Shown here: positions 1-6,262 of the stretch, in pieces
Numbering within the stretch: position 1 is the stretch's first letter
Layout: every line of letters begins with the position of its first letter
Assembly (NCBI GenBank): GCA_002413455.1
Contig: DHXA01000228.1
Location: 1,951-11,997 of the forward strand
DNA from: Rhodanobacter sp. UBA5168
GTDB taxonomy: Bacteria > Pseudomonadota > Gammaproteobacteria > Xanthomonadales > Rhodanobacteraceae
Direction: 5' to 3'
DNA length: 10,047 nucleotides
The notes under the pieces: generated by a model
Seen by the model: the letters and a program-made list of their open reading frames with translations, nothing else
Told to the model about the DNA's origin: nothing
The model's database searches: none
Position numbers and translations under genes: made by a program

Positions 1-171
1 GTCACCGATGCACTGGCGACGGGACGGCTGAAGGCGCTGAAGACGCCGTTCCTCGACCTGCGCCGCAAGCTTTCGCTGCTGCTGCATCGGCAGAAATATC
101 GCGGCGCGTTGCTGGACGCGTTTCTGGACGGTACCGATCTCGACAGCGCCCCATCGCGTAGCCGTCGTTGA
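1..171 (+). CDS. LysR-family transcriptional regulator, C-terminal fragment
   Basis: Frame 1 is open from the left edge to a TGA at 169-171 and gives the last 56 residues of a protein. A stretch at about residues 16-43 (TPFLDLRRKLSLLLHRQKYR and the following GALLDAF) resembles the end of the effector-binding domain of many LysR-type regulators, where a Pro-Phe, a Leu-Ser-Leu strand and a His-Arg-Gln-Lys-Tyr run precede the final helix. LysR proteins are cytoplasmic DNA-binding regulators of about 300 residues, so about five sixths of the gene, including the helix-turn-helix, lies outside the window and the target genes cannot be inferred. The gene converges on the secreted-protein gene at 220-1023, so it is not part of the minus-strand cluster. 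Only the C-terminus is visible, so the family call is likely but not certain. Confidence 0.7.
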   Translation, partial: VTDALATGRLKALKTPFLDLRRKLSLLLHRQKYRGALLDAFLDGTDLDSAPSRSRR

Positions 172-189
172 GTCGACTGCGCCATGCGA

Positions 190-208
190 CAGGCCGATCC
201 ATGGCCTG
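190..208. terminator. Stem-loop between convergent genes, possible bidirectional terminator
   Basis: CAGGCC (190-195) and GGCCTG (203-208) form a perfect 6-bp stem around a 7-nt loop, in the 48-nt gap between the stop of the LysR-type gene and the stop of the convergent secreted-protein gene. The position fits a shared transcription end. The stem is short and no T-run follows on either strand, so an intrinsic terminator is only a possibility. Confidence 0.3.
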
Positions 209-219
209 CCGCGGTACAG

Positions 220-1023
220 CTATTGCTTCATCGCCACGAACGACATGGTGGTGCCGTGCAGCTTGTCGTCGATCGCGATGGTCATGCTCTGGCCATCCGG
301 CGCGACGGTCATCTTTGCGATGCTGACCACCTTGCCATTGCGCTTGTCGGTTTCCTGGATGGCGTGGGTGCCGAGCTTTTTCAGCGAGACGCTGGTGGTG
401 CCAGGGTCGCCGCTGTAGGCCGATTCGCTGCCGTCCATTCTGGCCGTAAACGACTCGCCGGTGGGCGCGCTCATGTTCAAGCTGTCGCCTTCGACCTTGT
501 AGGTGCGAGTCAGTGCATTGTCCGAGACGTTGCCGTAACCCGACGTGCGCCAGGAGCCGGATATCGCGTGCGAGCCGGCAGGTCCCCCGGCCACGCGCGT
601 CATGGTTCCTTTTCCGGTAACCGGCTCGGAGTTGTTGTTGTTGCTGTCGGTGAACTCGAACGCGGCGGTCTTGCCATCGCCGACCACCGTGGTGGTCGAG
701 TTGGAAACGACCTTGCCGGCCTTCTTTTCGGTTTCCTGGATCGTGTGGTCGTCGACGATCTTCACTGCCATCATGTCGAAATACGGGTTGCCGCTGACGG
801 GCTGGTCGGTGCCGTCGGCTTTGACGCTGATCGCCGGGACGCAGGTCTTGCACTGGAACACGCCATTGTGCAGCAGCAGGACCGCGGGTTTCTCCGGCAT
901 CTTCAGCTTGTTCAGGTCGATCTTCCAGGTACCGTCGAAGGCGCTCTGGGCCATGGCGAGCGTGGGTATCAGGCATACCCCCAGCAAGCCCGCCAGCAGT
1001 CCGGTAAAAAGTGGTTTTTTCAT
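220..1023 (-). CDS. Secreted protein of unknown function with an internal duplication
   Basis: The 267-residue product starts with a clear Sec signal peptide: MKK, a hydrophobic stretch at about residues 5-22, and a probable cleavage after the AMA at residues 23-25. The mature part has two related halves, about residues 28-125 and 156-252. Each opens with a DGTW- or SGSW-type motif and ends with the same pattern, an H-x-IQET motif followed by GKVVS, a beta-type strand and a DG turn. I infer a beta-rich, possibly lipocalin-like fold. A CKTC pair (Cys58, Cys61) in the first half has no counterpart in the second. A run of four Asn (128-131) lies near the joint. I recall similar anonymous proteins in Xanthomonadales and Acidobacteria but know no function. 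The ATG at 1021-1023 was chosen because a GGGGAG ribosome site lies 7 nt upstream; the in-frame ATG at 1036-1038 overlaps that site. The protein is probably periplasmic or exported. It is separated from ptsI by 191 nt and probably transcribed on its own. Confidence 0.8.
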   Translation of the reverse strand: MKKPLFTGLLAGLLGVCLIPTLAMAQSAFDGTWKIDLNKLKMPEKPAVLLLHNGVFQCKTCVPAISVKADGTDQPVSGNPYFDMMAVKIVDDHTIQETEKKAGKVVSNSTTTVVGDGKTAAFEFTDSNNNNSEPVTGKGTMTRVAGGPAGSHAISGSWRTSGYGNVSDNALTRTYKVEGDSLNMSAPTGESFTARMDGSESAYSGDPGTTSVSLKKLGTHAIQETDKRNGKVVSIAKMTVAPDGQSMTIAIDDKLHGTTMSFVAMKQ

Positions 1024-1030
1024 GATGACA

Positions 1031-1036
1031 CTCCCC
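1031..1036 (-). promoter_or_regulatory. Ribosome binding site that fixes the start of the secreted-protein gene
   Basis: On the minus strand this reads GGGGAG, 7 nt before the ATG at 1021-1023. It overlaps an alternative in-frame ATG at 1036-1038, which would add five residues (MGSVI) in front of the lysines of the signal peptide. This favours the shorter protein. Confidence 0.7.
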
Positions 1037-1048
1037 ATAGTTCGATGA

Positions 1049-1077
1049 GATATACGGAGTTGTCGTGCTGAAGTTCC
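1049..1077 (-). promoter_or_regulatory. Possible ECF-type promoter upstream of the secreted-protein gene
   Basis: On the minus strand a GGAACTT (1071-1077) stands 16 nt before TATATC (1049-1054), about 26 nt ahead of the chosen start codon. GGAACTT is the -35 element used by extracytoplasmic-stress sigma factors of the RpoE type, but their usual -10 is closer to TCTGA, so the match is half convincing. It would fit a gene for an exported protein. Inference only. Confidence 0.25.
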
Positions 1078-1173
1078 GGGCGGTCTGAACGCGCACGCAG
1101 CTGCTGTCCCCTGAACAGCGACTGTGCGCCGGCAGATGTAAAGCGCGCCGAAACAATTTGTGACGGATCGCAG

Positions 1174-1196
1174 ATGACCGGAACACGACCGGGCAT
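1174..1196 (-). terminator. Weak stem-loop downstream of ptsI
   Basis: ATGACCGG (1174-1181) and CCGGGCAT (1189-1196) pair over 8 positions with one mismatch around a 7-nt loop, 19 nt past the ptsI stop codon. It is the best dyad I see at the 3' end of the long minus-strand cluster. There is no T-run after it, so it may be only an mRNA-end structure or chance. Confidence 0.25.
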
Positions 1197-1214
1197 GGGG
1201 GGCAGACGAGAGCC

Positions 1215-2960
1215 TCAGTGCGGCGCGAGCGCGCCCACGATCTCGTTCAATAGCACCTCGGCCTGTTCATGCGTATGTGCGCGCAGCAACTGCGCTGCGT
1301 GACGGCGCAGATGGGTGTAATCCAGGGCGGCGAGTCGGTCGCGAACCTGCAGGATCTGGGCGGGATGCATGCTGAATTCGTTGAGGCCCAGCACCAGCAG
1401 CAGAGCGGTGAAGTTCACGTCGCCGGCGATCTCGCCGCACAGGCTCACCGGCTTCTTTGCGCGACGGCCGGCGCTGATTACGTGCGACAGCAGCCGTAGC
1501 AGCGCCGGTTGCAGCGGGTTGTAGATGTTTTCCAGCGCGTCATTGCCGCGGTCGGCAGCGAGCACGTACTGCGCGAGGTCGTTGGTGCCGATCGCCAGGA
1601 AGTCGGCGTGTTCGAGCAGTGCACGCACGTTGATCGCCGCGGCGGGCACTTCGATCATCGCGCCCAACGGCAGTTTTTCGGGCAGGTCGATGTTCTCGCG
1701 CTTCAGATCCTGCCGCGCCAGTTTGAACAGCGTGCGCACCGCGATCAGTTCGTCCGGCTGGGTCACCATCGGTACCAGCACGCGCATCGGCCCGTAGCAG
1801 GCGGCGCGCAGGATCGCGCGGATCTGGGTGGTGAACACCGCCGGGTAGCGCAGCGACAGGCGCACGCCGCGCACGCCCAGGGCCGGATTGTCCTCGCCAC
1901 GCAGCACCAGGCCGGCGGCATCGGCCTTGTCCGCACCCAGGTCCAGTGTGCGGATGGTCACCGGCAGGCCGCCCATGCCCATCACCAGGTCGCGGTAGGC
2001 GATGAACTGCTCGTCTTCGGACGGCAGCCCCTTGTGCTTGAGGAACAGGAACTCGGTGCGATAAAGACCCACGCCATCGGCGCCACGTGCGCGTGCCATC
2101 GCCACGTCGGCCGGGGTTTCAGCGTTGGCGAGCAGGCCGATGTCGACGCCGTCGCGGGTGCGCGTGGGTGCATTGGCCAGCTTGGCCAGGCGACGGCCTT
2201 CGATCACCGCCTCGCGTTGCCAGGCGCGGTAGCGCGAGAGGTCCTGCGCGGTGGGGTGCACCACCGCTTCACCGCGCTCGGCGTCGAGCAGGATCAGGTC
2301 GTCATCGTGGATGTTCGACAACGCATCGCGGGTGCCGACCAGCATGGGCAGGCCGAGGCTGCGCGCCAGGATCGCACTGTGCGAATACGCGCTGCCGGAA
2401 CTGGCGACCACGCCGAGCAGGCCGTTGCCGGCCTGCTGCGCCATGTCGGCCGGCGCGATGGTGTCGGCGATCAGGATCTCGCCCACGCGCGCGGCCAGCT
2501 TGCGTTCTTCCGGGCTGGTCTGTCGCTGCAGCGCGGAGATCACCCGGTTGATCACCTGCTCGACGTCTTCCTTGCGGCTGCGCAGGTAGGGGTCGTCCAT
2601 CGCTTCGAAAACCGCCGAGAGTCGATCGCGCTGCTTCTTCAGTGCCGCGCCGGGACGGTAGTGGCCGATCCGCACCAGATCATCCAGGCCGCGCAGCAGT
2701 TCCGCGTCATCCAGCAGCAGGCTGTGCGCGTCGATGAACTCGTTGACCTCGCGTGCCAGCGCGCCATGCAGCTTGCCGCGCAGTTCGCGCAGCTCCTGGC
2801 GCGCCGTGTCCAGCGCATGGTGCAGCAGTTCGAGCTGCTCCTCGATCTCGTCCTCGGCCAGCGGCCGGGTGTCGACGCTGTAGCGGCTGGGTTGCACCAG
2901 CCGGGCACGGCCGAGCGCCATGCCGTGGGCAGCGATGGTGCCGTTGAGCAGATGCCTCAC
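1215..2960 (-). CDS. ptsI: Phosphoenolpyruvate-protein phosphotransferase (PTS enzyme I)
   Basis: Enzyme I takes phosphate from phosphoenolpyruvate onto its own histidine and passes it to HPr, the first step of the cytoplasmic phosphorelay. The 581 residues match the usual length of about 570-575. The N-terminal HPr-binding and phosphohistidine part runs to about residue 230, with the active His194 in the context AYSHSAILARS. The C-terminal PEP-binding barrel shows GLYRTEFL (298-305), DLGADK (340-345), MIEVPAA (435-441), GTNDLAQY (458-465) and CGE with Cys508, the expected general acid. All key residues are present, so it should be active. The start codon is a GTG at 2958-2960 with AGGAGT five bases upstream; the protein then begins like other EI proteins. 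It follows ptsH after a 160-nt gap holding a repeat mosaic, so its expression may be partly uncoupled from the genes before it. No sugar permease genes are next to it, which suggests a regulatory role. Confidence 0.95.
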   Translation of the reverse strand: MRHLLNGTIAAHGMALGRARLVQPSRYSVDTRPLAEDEIEEQLELLHHALDTARQELRELRGKLHGALAREVNEFIDAHSLLLDDAELLRGLDDLVRIGHYRPGAALKKQRDRLSAVFEAMDDPYLRSRKEDVEQVINRVISALQRQTSPEERKLAARVGEILIADTIAPADMAQQAGNGLLGVVASSGSAYSHSAILARSLGLPMLVGTRDALSNIHDDDLILLDAERGEAVVHPTAQDLSRYRAWQREAVIEGRRLAKLANAPTRTRDGVDIGLLANAETPADVAMARARGADGVGLYRTEFLFLKHKGLPSEDEQFIAYRDLVMGMGGLPVTIRTLDLGADKADAAGLVLRGEDNPALGVRGVRLSLRYPAVFTTQIRAILRAACYGPMRVLVPMVTQPDELIAVRTLFKLARQDLKRENIDLPEKLPLGAMIEVPAAAINVRALLEHADFLAIGTNDLAQYVLAADRGNDALENIYNPLQPALLRLLSHVISAGRRAKKPVSLCGEIAGDVNFTALLLVLGLNEFSMHPAQILQVRDRLAALDYTHLRRHAAQLLRAHTHEQAEVLLNEIVGALAPH

Positions 2961-2965
2961 GGGCG

Positions 2966-2971
2966 ACTCCT
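2966..2971 (-). promoter_or_regulatory. Ribosome binding site supporting the GTG start of ptsI
   Basis: The minus strand reads AGGAGT here, 5 nt before the GTG at 2958-2960. There is no ATG at a comparable position in the ptsI frame, and the protein aligns with other EI proteins from this point. Confidence 0.7.
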
Positions 2972-2989
2972 GGCCGAGCCGGGATTGGC

Positions 2990-3115
2990 TGGATCGGAAA
3001 TGGGGAGGCGGGGATCCGGAATTGACACCGCCGGCAGCAAGACGCCGGCGGCCAACTGCCAGCCCGCGCGGACCCGGCTTGCACCTGTTTCCGACTCCCT
3101 GTTTCCGATTCCCGG
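2990..3115. repeat. Repeat mosaic in the ptsH-ptsI gap (REP-like element)
   Basis: Three nested structures fill the 160-nt gap. At the centre is a perfect 8-bp inverted repeat, CCGCCGGC (3028-3035) and GCCGGCGG (3044-3051), around an 8-nt loop. To the right is a tandem pair of 14-mers, CTGTTTCCGACTCC (3085-3098) and CTGTTTCCGATTCC (3099-3112), differing at one base. To the left, 2990-3010 (TGGATCGGAAATGGGGAGGCG) resembles the reverse complement of that tandem array, so the two sides face each other as an imperfect long inverted repeat. I recall such TTCCGATTCCC patches as common between genes in Xanthomonadales; this is recollection, not a search. It could be a REP/BIME-type element affecting mRNA stability or termination between HPr and EI. 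Confidence 0.5.
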
Positions 3116-3120
3116 CATCA

Positions 3121-3390
3121 TTACGCTCCCTCGTCGAATTTGCGCTCGAACAGTGCGGCCACCGCGGTCATCGCGGCCTGTTCGTCGGGGCCATCGGCGC
3201 GGATGGTCAGTGTGCTGCCGAGGCCGGCGGCCAGCATCATGACGCCCATGATGCTTTGTGCGTTGACTTCGCGGCCCTTGCTGACCAGCCACACGGTGGC
3301 TTTGAAACCCTGCACCAGCTGCACCAGTTTGGCCGAGGCGCGGGCGTGCAGGCCGAGCCGGTTGGTGATGACAATTTCCTGCTCAAGCAT
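3121..3390 (-). CDS. ptsH: HPr family phosphocarrier protein
   Basis: HPr carries phosphate from enzyme I to EIIA proteins. The product has 89 residues, the usual HPr length. It has the active-site motif GLHARAS with His15 as the phosphorylation site, and the regulatory segment NAQSIMGVMML with Ser46, the residue that HPr kinase/phosphorylase modifies in Gram-positive bacteria and in proteobacteria that have HprK. Both sites and the neighbouring hprK gene fit a dual-input HPr. The ATG at 3388-3390 lies 8 nt after the EIIA stop codon, so the two genes are very likely co-transcribed and perhaps translationally coupled; I see no strong ribosome site in front of it. The product could equally be called NPr or PtsO, as in nitrogen-PTS clusters. 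The symbol ptsH is a choice based on Ser46 and on the co-located ptsI. Confidence 0.93.
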   Translation of the reverse strand: MLEQEIVITNRLGLHARASAKLVQLVQGFKATVWLVSKGREVNAQSIMGVMMLAAGLGSTLTIRADGPDEQAAMTAVAALFERKFDEGA

Positions 3391-3398
3391 GATTGACG

Positions 3399-3791
3399 TC
3401 AGGCATGGTCGATGAAGATTCCCCCGCGGCCACCACTGGCCGCGATCTCGGCCAGTTCGTCCAGTGGTTTTTCCGCATAGTTGAGTACGCGCAGCAGCAT
3501 CGGCAGGTTGAGGCCGGAGACGCAGCGGAGATGGATGCCCAGGGCGCCGAGCGACAGCCCGATATTGCACGGCGTGGCGCCGTAAAGATCGGCCAGGATC
3601 AGCACGCCGCCCCCTTGGTCGAGCTCGCGTGCGTGGTGCGCAGTGAGCGTGCGCATGACGTCCGGATCAGCCTCGGGCGGCACCTCGACCGCCGCCACGC
3701 GCAGCGGCAGTTTCGGCATCACGTGATGTGCGGCGGAGATCAGCGCCTTGCCGACCGCCTCGTGGGTCATCAACAGCACGCCGACGCTCAT
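3399..3791 (-). CDS. PTS EIIA component, mannose (ManX) family
   Basis: This cytoplasmic phosphocarrier accepts phosphate from HPr. The 130-residue product is the size of an isolated EIIA-Man domain. It starts like the family, with a beta strand ending in the phosphorylated His10 (VGVLLMTH). It continues with the ADLYGATPCNIG segment (67-78), which contains the conserved Asp68 and the ATP-C-N turn seen as DLWGGSPFN in enteric ManX, and the SGLNLPMLLRVL helix (92-103). The residue after His10 is Glu, where the enteric protein has Gly. No EIIB, EIIC or EIID of the mannose family is in the window, so the acceptor of its phosphate is unknown. I recall lone mannose-type EIIA genes next to hprK, rapZ and ptsH in beta- and gammaproteobacteria, where they are thought to be regulatory. 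The gene starts 40 nt after rapZ and ends 8 nt before ptsH. The ribosome site is weak. Confidence 0.9.
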   Translation of the reverse strand: MSVGVLLMTHEAVGKALISAAHHVMPKLPLRVAAVEVPPEADPDVMRTLTAHHARELDQGGGVLILADLYGATPCNIGLSLGALGIHLRCVSGLNLPMLLRVLNYAEKPLDELAEIAASGGRGGIFIDHA

Positions 3792-3831
3792 GTGCGGCGG
3801 CCTGCGAGGAGGGTGTGCGCCGAGATGCCCA

Positions 3832-4734
3832 TCATTCGAGCTCGCGGTGGAAGGTGAGCACGCCCTCGCGACGATCGCGATAGTGCGCGGCGAGCTTCTC
3901 GACCAGATAAACCGAACGATGCCGGCCGCCGGTGCAGCCGATCGAAATCGTCACGTAGCTGCGATCGTCCTGTTCGAAACGCGGCAGCCATGCGTCCAGC
4001 CAGCGCGCGGTGTCGATGAAATACTCGCCGACCAGCGGTTCGGCATCGAGGAATTTGCGCACCGCGGCGTCCTTGCCTGACAGCGGCCGCAGGTGGGCAT
4101 GCCAGTGCGGGTTCGGCAGGCAGCGCGCGTCGAACACGAAGTCCGCGTCCAGCGGCAGTCCGCGGCGGAACGCGAACGACTGGAACATCAACGTCAGCCC
4201 TTCGGTCGCCTGCGCGTAGCCGGTGGCGACCAGACGGCGCAGCTGGTGCACGTTGAGTTCGCTGGAGTCGATCACCTTCTCGGCGATCGCCATCAGCGGA
4301 CGCAGCAACCGGCGTTCCTCGACGATCGCGTCAGCCAGCGACAGCCCGCGGGTGGCCAGCGGGTGACGGCGGCGGGTTTCCGAATAGCGCTTGATCAGCA
4401 CCTCGTCGCGGCAGTCCAGGAAGATCAGGTGCACCTGCACGCCGGCTGCGGCCAGCTCCGACAACACGGTCGGCATGTGTGCGAAATCGGTGCCGCGGTT
4501 GCGCACGTCCACGCCCACCGCGATGCGCCGGTGCTTGCTGTGGCCCTCGATCACCGCGTTGACCAGCTGCGGCACCAGCGCCGAGGGCAGGTTGTCGACG
4601 CAATAGAACTCCAGGTCCTCCAGTGCACGCAGCGCCACCGTCTTGCCGCCGCCGGACATGCCGGTGAGCACGATCAGATGGATCTCGCGCGGATCGACCA
4701 GCGGATTGATCTGGGACTTGTTGTTGTCGCTCAT
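3832..4734 (-). CDS. rapZ: RapZ family nucleotide-binding RNase adapter protein
   Basis: The 300-residue product matches the RapZ/YvcJ family (284 in E. coli). The N-terminal P-loop domain has the Walker A motif GMSGGGKT (25-32). The FYCVDNLP segment (43-50) and the long insert DVRNRGTDF follow, as in the family. The C-terminal domain contains the conserved IGCTGGRHRSVYLVEKL stretch (265-281), the part that binds glucosamine-6-phosphate and RNA in E. coli. There RapZ steers RNase E to the small RNA GlmZ and so controls GlmS. GlmZ is not expected in this lineage, so the local role is open: NTP-dependent regulation of cell-envelope amino sugars is plausible by analogy. The ATG at 4732-4734 lies 4 nt after the hprK stop codon, which suggests coupled translation. 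A second ATG at 4736-4738 is out of frame. The N-terminus carries about 16 extra, polar residues before the first strand. Confidence 0.95.
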   Translation of the reverse strand: MSDNNKSQINPLVDPREIHLIVLTGMSGGGKTVALRALEDLEFYCVDNLPSALVPQLVNAVIEGHSKHRRIAVGVDVRNRGTDFAHMPTVLSELAAAGVQVHLIFLDCRDEVLIKRYSETRRRHPLATRGLSLADAIVEERRLLRPLMAIAEKVIDSSELNVHQLRRLVATGYAQATEGLTLMFQSFAFRRGLPLDADFVFDARCLPNPHWHAHLRPLSGKDAAVRKFLDAEPLVGEYFIDTARWLDAWLPRFEQDDRSYVTISIGCTGGRHRSVYLVEKLAAHYRDRREGVLTFHRELE

Positions 4735-4738
4735 GCAT

Positions 4739-5710
4739 TCACCATGGAGGCAGCCGGCGCAACTGGTGCGCCTGGCGATCTATGAAGGTCTGTGCCGGAT
4801 CGATGCCCTTGCTCTTGAGTGCGTGACTGCGTACGGCCGCCTCGACCAGCACCGACAGGTTGCGTCCCGAAGCCACCGGAATGGTGATCATCGGCACCTG
4901 CACGTCGAAAATCTCGCGATGGCCGATGTCGCCGGTGAGGCGGGTCAGCGCATCGGTTTCCTCGCCGTCGCGCATCGGCTTGAGGTGGATCACCAGGCGC
5001 AGGTACTTGGACGTCTTGACCGACATGTGGCCAAACATCTCGCGCACGTTGAGCACACCCAGTCCGCGCACCTCCAGCAGGTCCTGCAGCAGTTCGGGAC
5101 AGTTGCCGTCGATCACGTCCGGCGCGATCAGGGTGAACTCGGTGGCATCGTCGGCCACCAGCCGATGACCGCGGCTGATCAGTTCCAATGCCAGCTCGCT
5201 CTTGCCGGAACCGGCCTCGCCGGTGATCAGCACACCGATCGAGAACACTTCCAGGAAGACGCCGTGCAGGGTGGTCTTCGCCGCCAGCATGCGTGCCAGG
5301 TGGTATTGCAGATAGGTCAGCAGCTCGTGACCGCGCTTGGGGCTGGTCCACAGGGGCGTGTTGGTTTCTTCGGCGACCTCGCGCAGGTCGGCCGGCACGG
5401 TCTGGTCCTTGGTCACGATCAGTGCCACCGGCTGATAGGCGGCGACCTTGTGCATCACCTCCCAGCGCTGGCGCGAATCCAGTCCGTCGAGGAAATTCAG
5501 CTCTTCCGAACCGATGATCTGGATCTTGTTCGGGTAGATGACGTTGAGGTAGCCGATCAGCGACGGCCGGCGCGCCTGCGCGGCGCCCGGCTCGAGCACG
5601 CGGGACTCCCCACGCATGCCGGACACCCAGCGCAGGGCCATGCGTTCGTGGACGCCATCGTAGAGTTGTCGTGCGCTGATCCGGTCCAAGCGAAGTCCTT
5701 TGCGCCGCAT
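4739..5710 (-). CDS. hprK: HPr kinase/phosphorylase
   Basis: HprK phosphorylates HPr on Ser46 with ATP or PPi and can remove that phosphate with Pi. Residue numbers are from the ATG at 5708-5710 (323 residues; the family usually has about 310-320). The N-terminal domain starts at [10 protein letters not shown] (9-18) and contains [11 protein letters not shown]. The catalytic domain holds TLHGVFLEV with the conserved His149, the P-loop GEAGSGKS (164-171), RGHRLVADD (180-188), the [10 protein letters not shown] signature (213-222) and the C-terminal [15 protein letters not shown] (278-292). All key residues are present. The frame stays open upstream to an ATG at 5744-5746 and a GTG at 5765-5767. 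These would add 12 or 19 residues without family resemblance, and none of the three starts has a good ribosome site, so the start is a judgement. It sits directly before rapZ (4-nt gap) and in the same run as ptsH, its substrate. Confidence 0.92.
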   Translation of the reverse strand: MRRKGLRLDRISARQLYDGVHERMALRWVSGMRGESRVLEPGAAQARRPSLIGYLNVIYPNKIQIIGSEELNFLDGLDSRQRWEVMHKVAAYQPVALIVTKDQTVPADLREVAEETNTPLWTSPKRGHELLTYLQYHLARMLAAKTTLHGVFLEVFSIGVLITGEAGSGKSELALELISRGHRLVADDATEFTLIAPDVIDGNCPELLQDLLEVRGLGVLNVREMFGHMSVKTSKYLRLVIHLKPMRDGEETDALTRLTGDIGHREIFDVQVPMITIPVASGRNLSVLVEAAVRSHALKSKGIDPAQTFIDRQAHQLRRLPPW

Positions 5711-5784
5711 GGGAAGCCCGGTGGGCAGCTGCGGCGGTACGACCATTGTGCCAGCTTGGGGAACCACGCGTCTTCGTAACGGAA

Positions 5785-5807
5785 GCGGCCCGCCAAGGGC
5801 GGGCCGC
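5785..5807 (-). promoter_or_regulatory. Perfect 10-bp GC hairpin between hpf and hprK
   Basis: GCGGCCCGCC (5785-5794) and GGCGGGCCGC (5798-5807) pair perfectly around a 3-nt loop, starting 7 nt after the hpf stop codon. On the minus strand the stem is followed by TTCCGTTACG, which has some T but no real T-run. It could be an attenuator, a partial terminator or an mRNA-stabilising 3' end for the hpf message. A second 7-bp hairpin (5826-5842) lies just before it, inside the end of hpf. Confidence 0.6.
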
Positions 5808-5814
5808 AGGACGA

Positions 5815-6138
5815 TCAGCCGTACTGGCGCGCTTCGCGCGCCTCCTGTTGATGCTTGTCGCTGACTTTTTCGCGATGCTTGCGCAACTGGTTGACCAGCT
5901 TGTCGAACAGCACATCGATCGAGGCATACATGTCGGCCTCGGTGGCCTCGGCATGCAAGGTGGCGCCGATCACTCCCAACGTGCCTTCGGCGCGTTGCCG
6001 GAGCTTGTCGACCGACAGCACGATCGCGAGGCTGATCAGTTTTTCGTCGAGGCGGGTGAGGCGGTCGAGCTTGGCGGTGGCGTGATCGCGCAGGGCCGGG
6101 GTGACTTCAATCTGCTGGCCGCTGAGTTGGAATTGCAT
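5815..6138 (-). CDS. hpf: Ribosome hibernation promoting factor, short type
   Basis: The 107-residue product belongs to the short HPF/YfiA family. It binds the 30S decoding region in stationary phase and, in gammaproteobacteria, works with RMF to form inactive 100S ribosomes. The beginning [19 protein letters not shown] (2-20) and the segment [21 protein letters not shown] (68-88) are typical, and the usual conserved charged and aromatic positions are present. It lacks the C-terminal dimerisation domain of long HPFs. The C-terminus is a charged helix rich in Glu, Ala and Arg. The ATG at 6136-6138 has a perfect AGGAGG (6145-6150) 6 nt upstream, the best ribosome site in the window, so high translation is likely. 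It follows rpoN, as is common in proteobacteria, but after a 148-nt gap with several dyads and a possible own promoter. The family call is firm. Confidence 0.94.
   Translation of the reverse strand: MQFQLSGQQIEVTPALRDHATAKLDRLTRLDEKLISLAIVLSVDKLRQRAEGTLGVIGATLHAEATEADMYASIDVLFDKLVNQLRKHREKVSDKHQQEAREARQYG
5826..5842 (-). repeat. 7-bp hairpin inside the 3' end of hpf
   Basis: GGCGCGC (5826-5832) and GCGCGCC (5836-5842) form a perfect stem with a 3-nt loop. It encodes the Glu-Ala-Arg-Glu-Ala-Arg end of Hpf, so the repeat may come only from codon use in that peptide. With the hairpin at 5785-5807 it makes a tandem pair flanking the stop codon. Confidence 0.45.
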
Positions 6139-6163
6139 AGGGCGCCTCCTCTGGTGGTGCAGT

Positions 6164-6212
6164 GCCGCTTTCGCGGCGGGTGGACGTGCCGTGGCCGGAG
6201 CGGCGGCGGCAC
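6164..6212 (-). promoter_or_regulatory. Two hairpins in the region just upstream of hpf
   Basis: Read on the minus strand, the first hairpin has outer arms GTGCCG and CGGCAC (6207-6212 with 6186-6191), then a 2x2 internal loop, then inner arms GCCG and CGGC around a 3-nt loop. The second has arms GCCGC and GCGGC (6173-6177 with 6164-6168) around a GAAA tetraloop, a stable GNRA type. It ends 13 nt before the AGGAGG ribosome site. If the hpf message begins upstream of 6212, both would be in its 5' leader. Their function is unknown. Confidence 0.45.
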
Positions 6213-6236
6213 ATCGTCAATCAGTCTGTTACAGGA

Positions 6237-6262
6237 ATGGGAACGCTTTTGCGATAACCAAG
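6237..6262 (-). promoter_or_regulatory. Candidate heat-shock (sigma-32-type) promoter for hpf
   Basis: On the minus strand CTTGGTT (from 6262) is followed after 13 nt by TCCCAT (6237-6242). The sigma-32 consensus is CTTGAAA, 11-16 nt, CCCCAT: the CTTG core matches fully, the -10 matches five of six, and the spacing fits. A perfect 6-bp inverted repeat, GGGAAC (6239-6244) and GTTCCC (6262-6267), overlaps both elements. It lies in the rpoN-hpf gap about 100 nt before the hpf start. Inference from pattern only. Confidence 0.35.

Noticed and set aside
2..1186. A 394-residue minus-strand frame overlapping the secreted-protein gene
   Set aside because: It is the wrong frame of the same strand, with Arg- and Gln-rich composition, no signal peptide and no ribosome site.
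1509..3242. A 577-residue open frame on the plus strand
   Set aside because: It lies antisense to ptsI and part of ptsH, its composition is rich in His, Gln and Arg as expected from the reversed codons of a high-GC gene, and it shows no recognisable domain.
5739..5753. Possible sigma-54 promoter before hprK (TGGCAC, 5 nt, TCGT on the minus strand)
   Set aside because: The -24 element is perfect, but the -12 element lacks the nearly invariant GC (it reads GT), and the site overlaps a potential start codon. Too weak to call without start mapping, though the nearness of rpoN makes it tempting.
5557..5796. A small minus-strand frame of 79 residues between hpf and hprK
   Set aside because: Most of it lies inside hprK in another frame. 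The part in the gap has no ribosome site and no motif that I recognise, and shows no resemblance to EIIA-Ntr.
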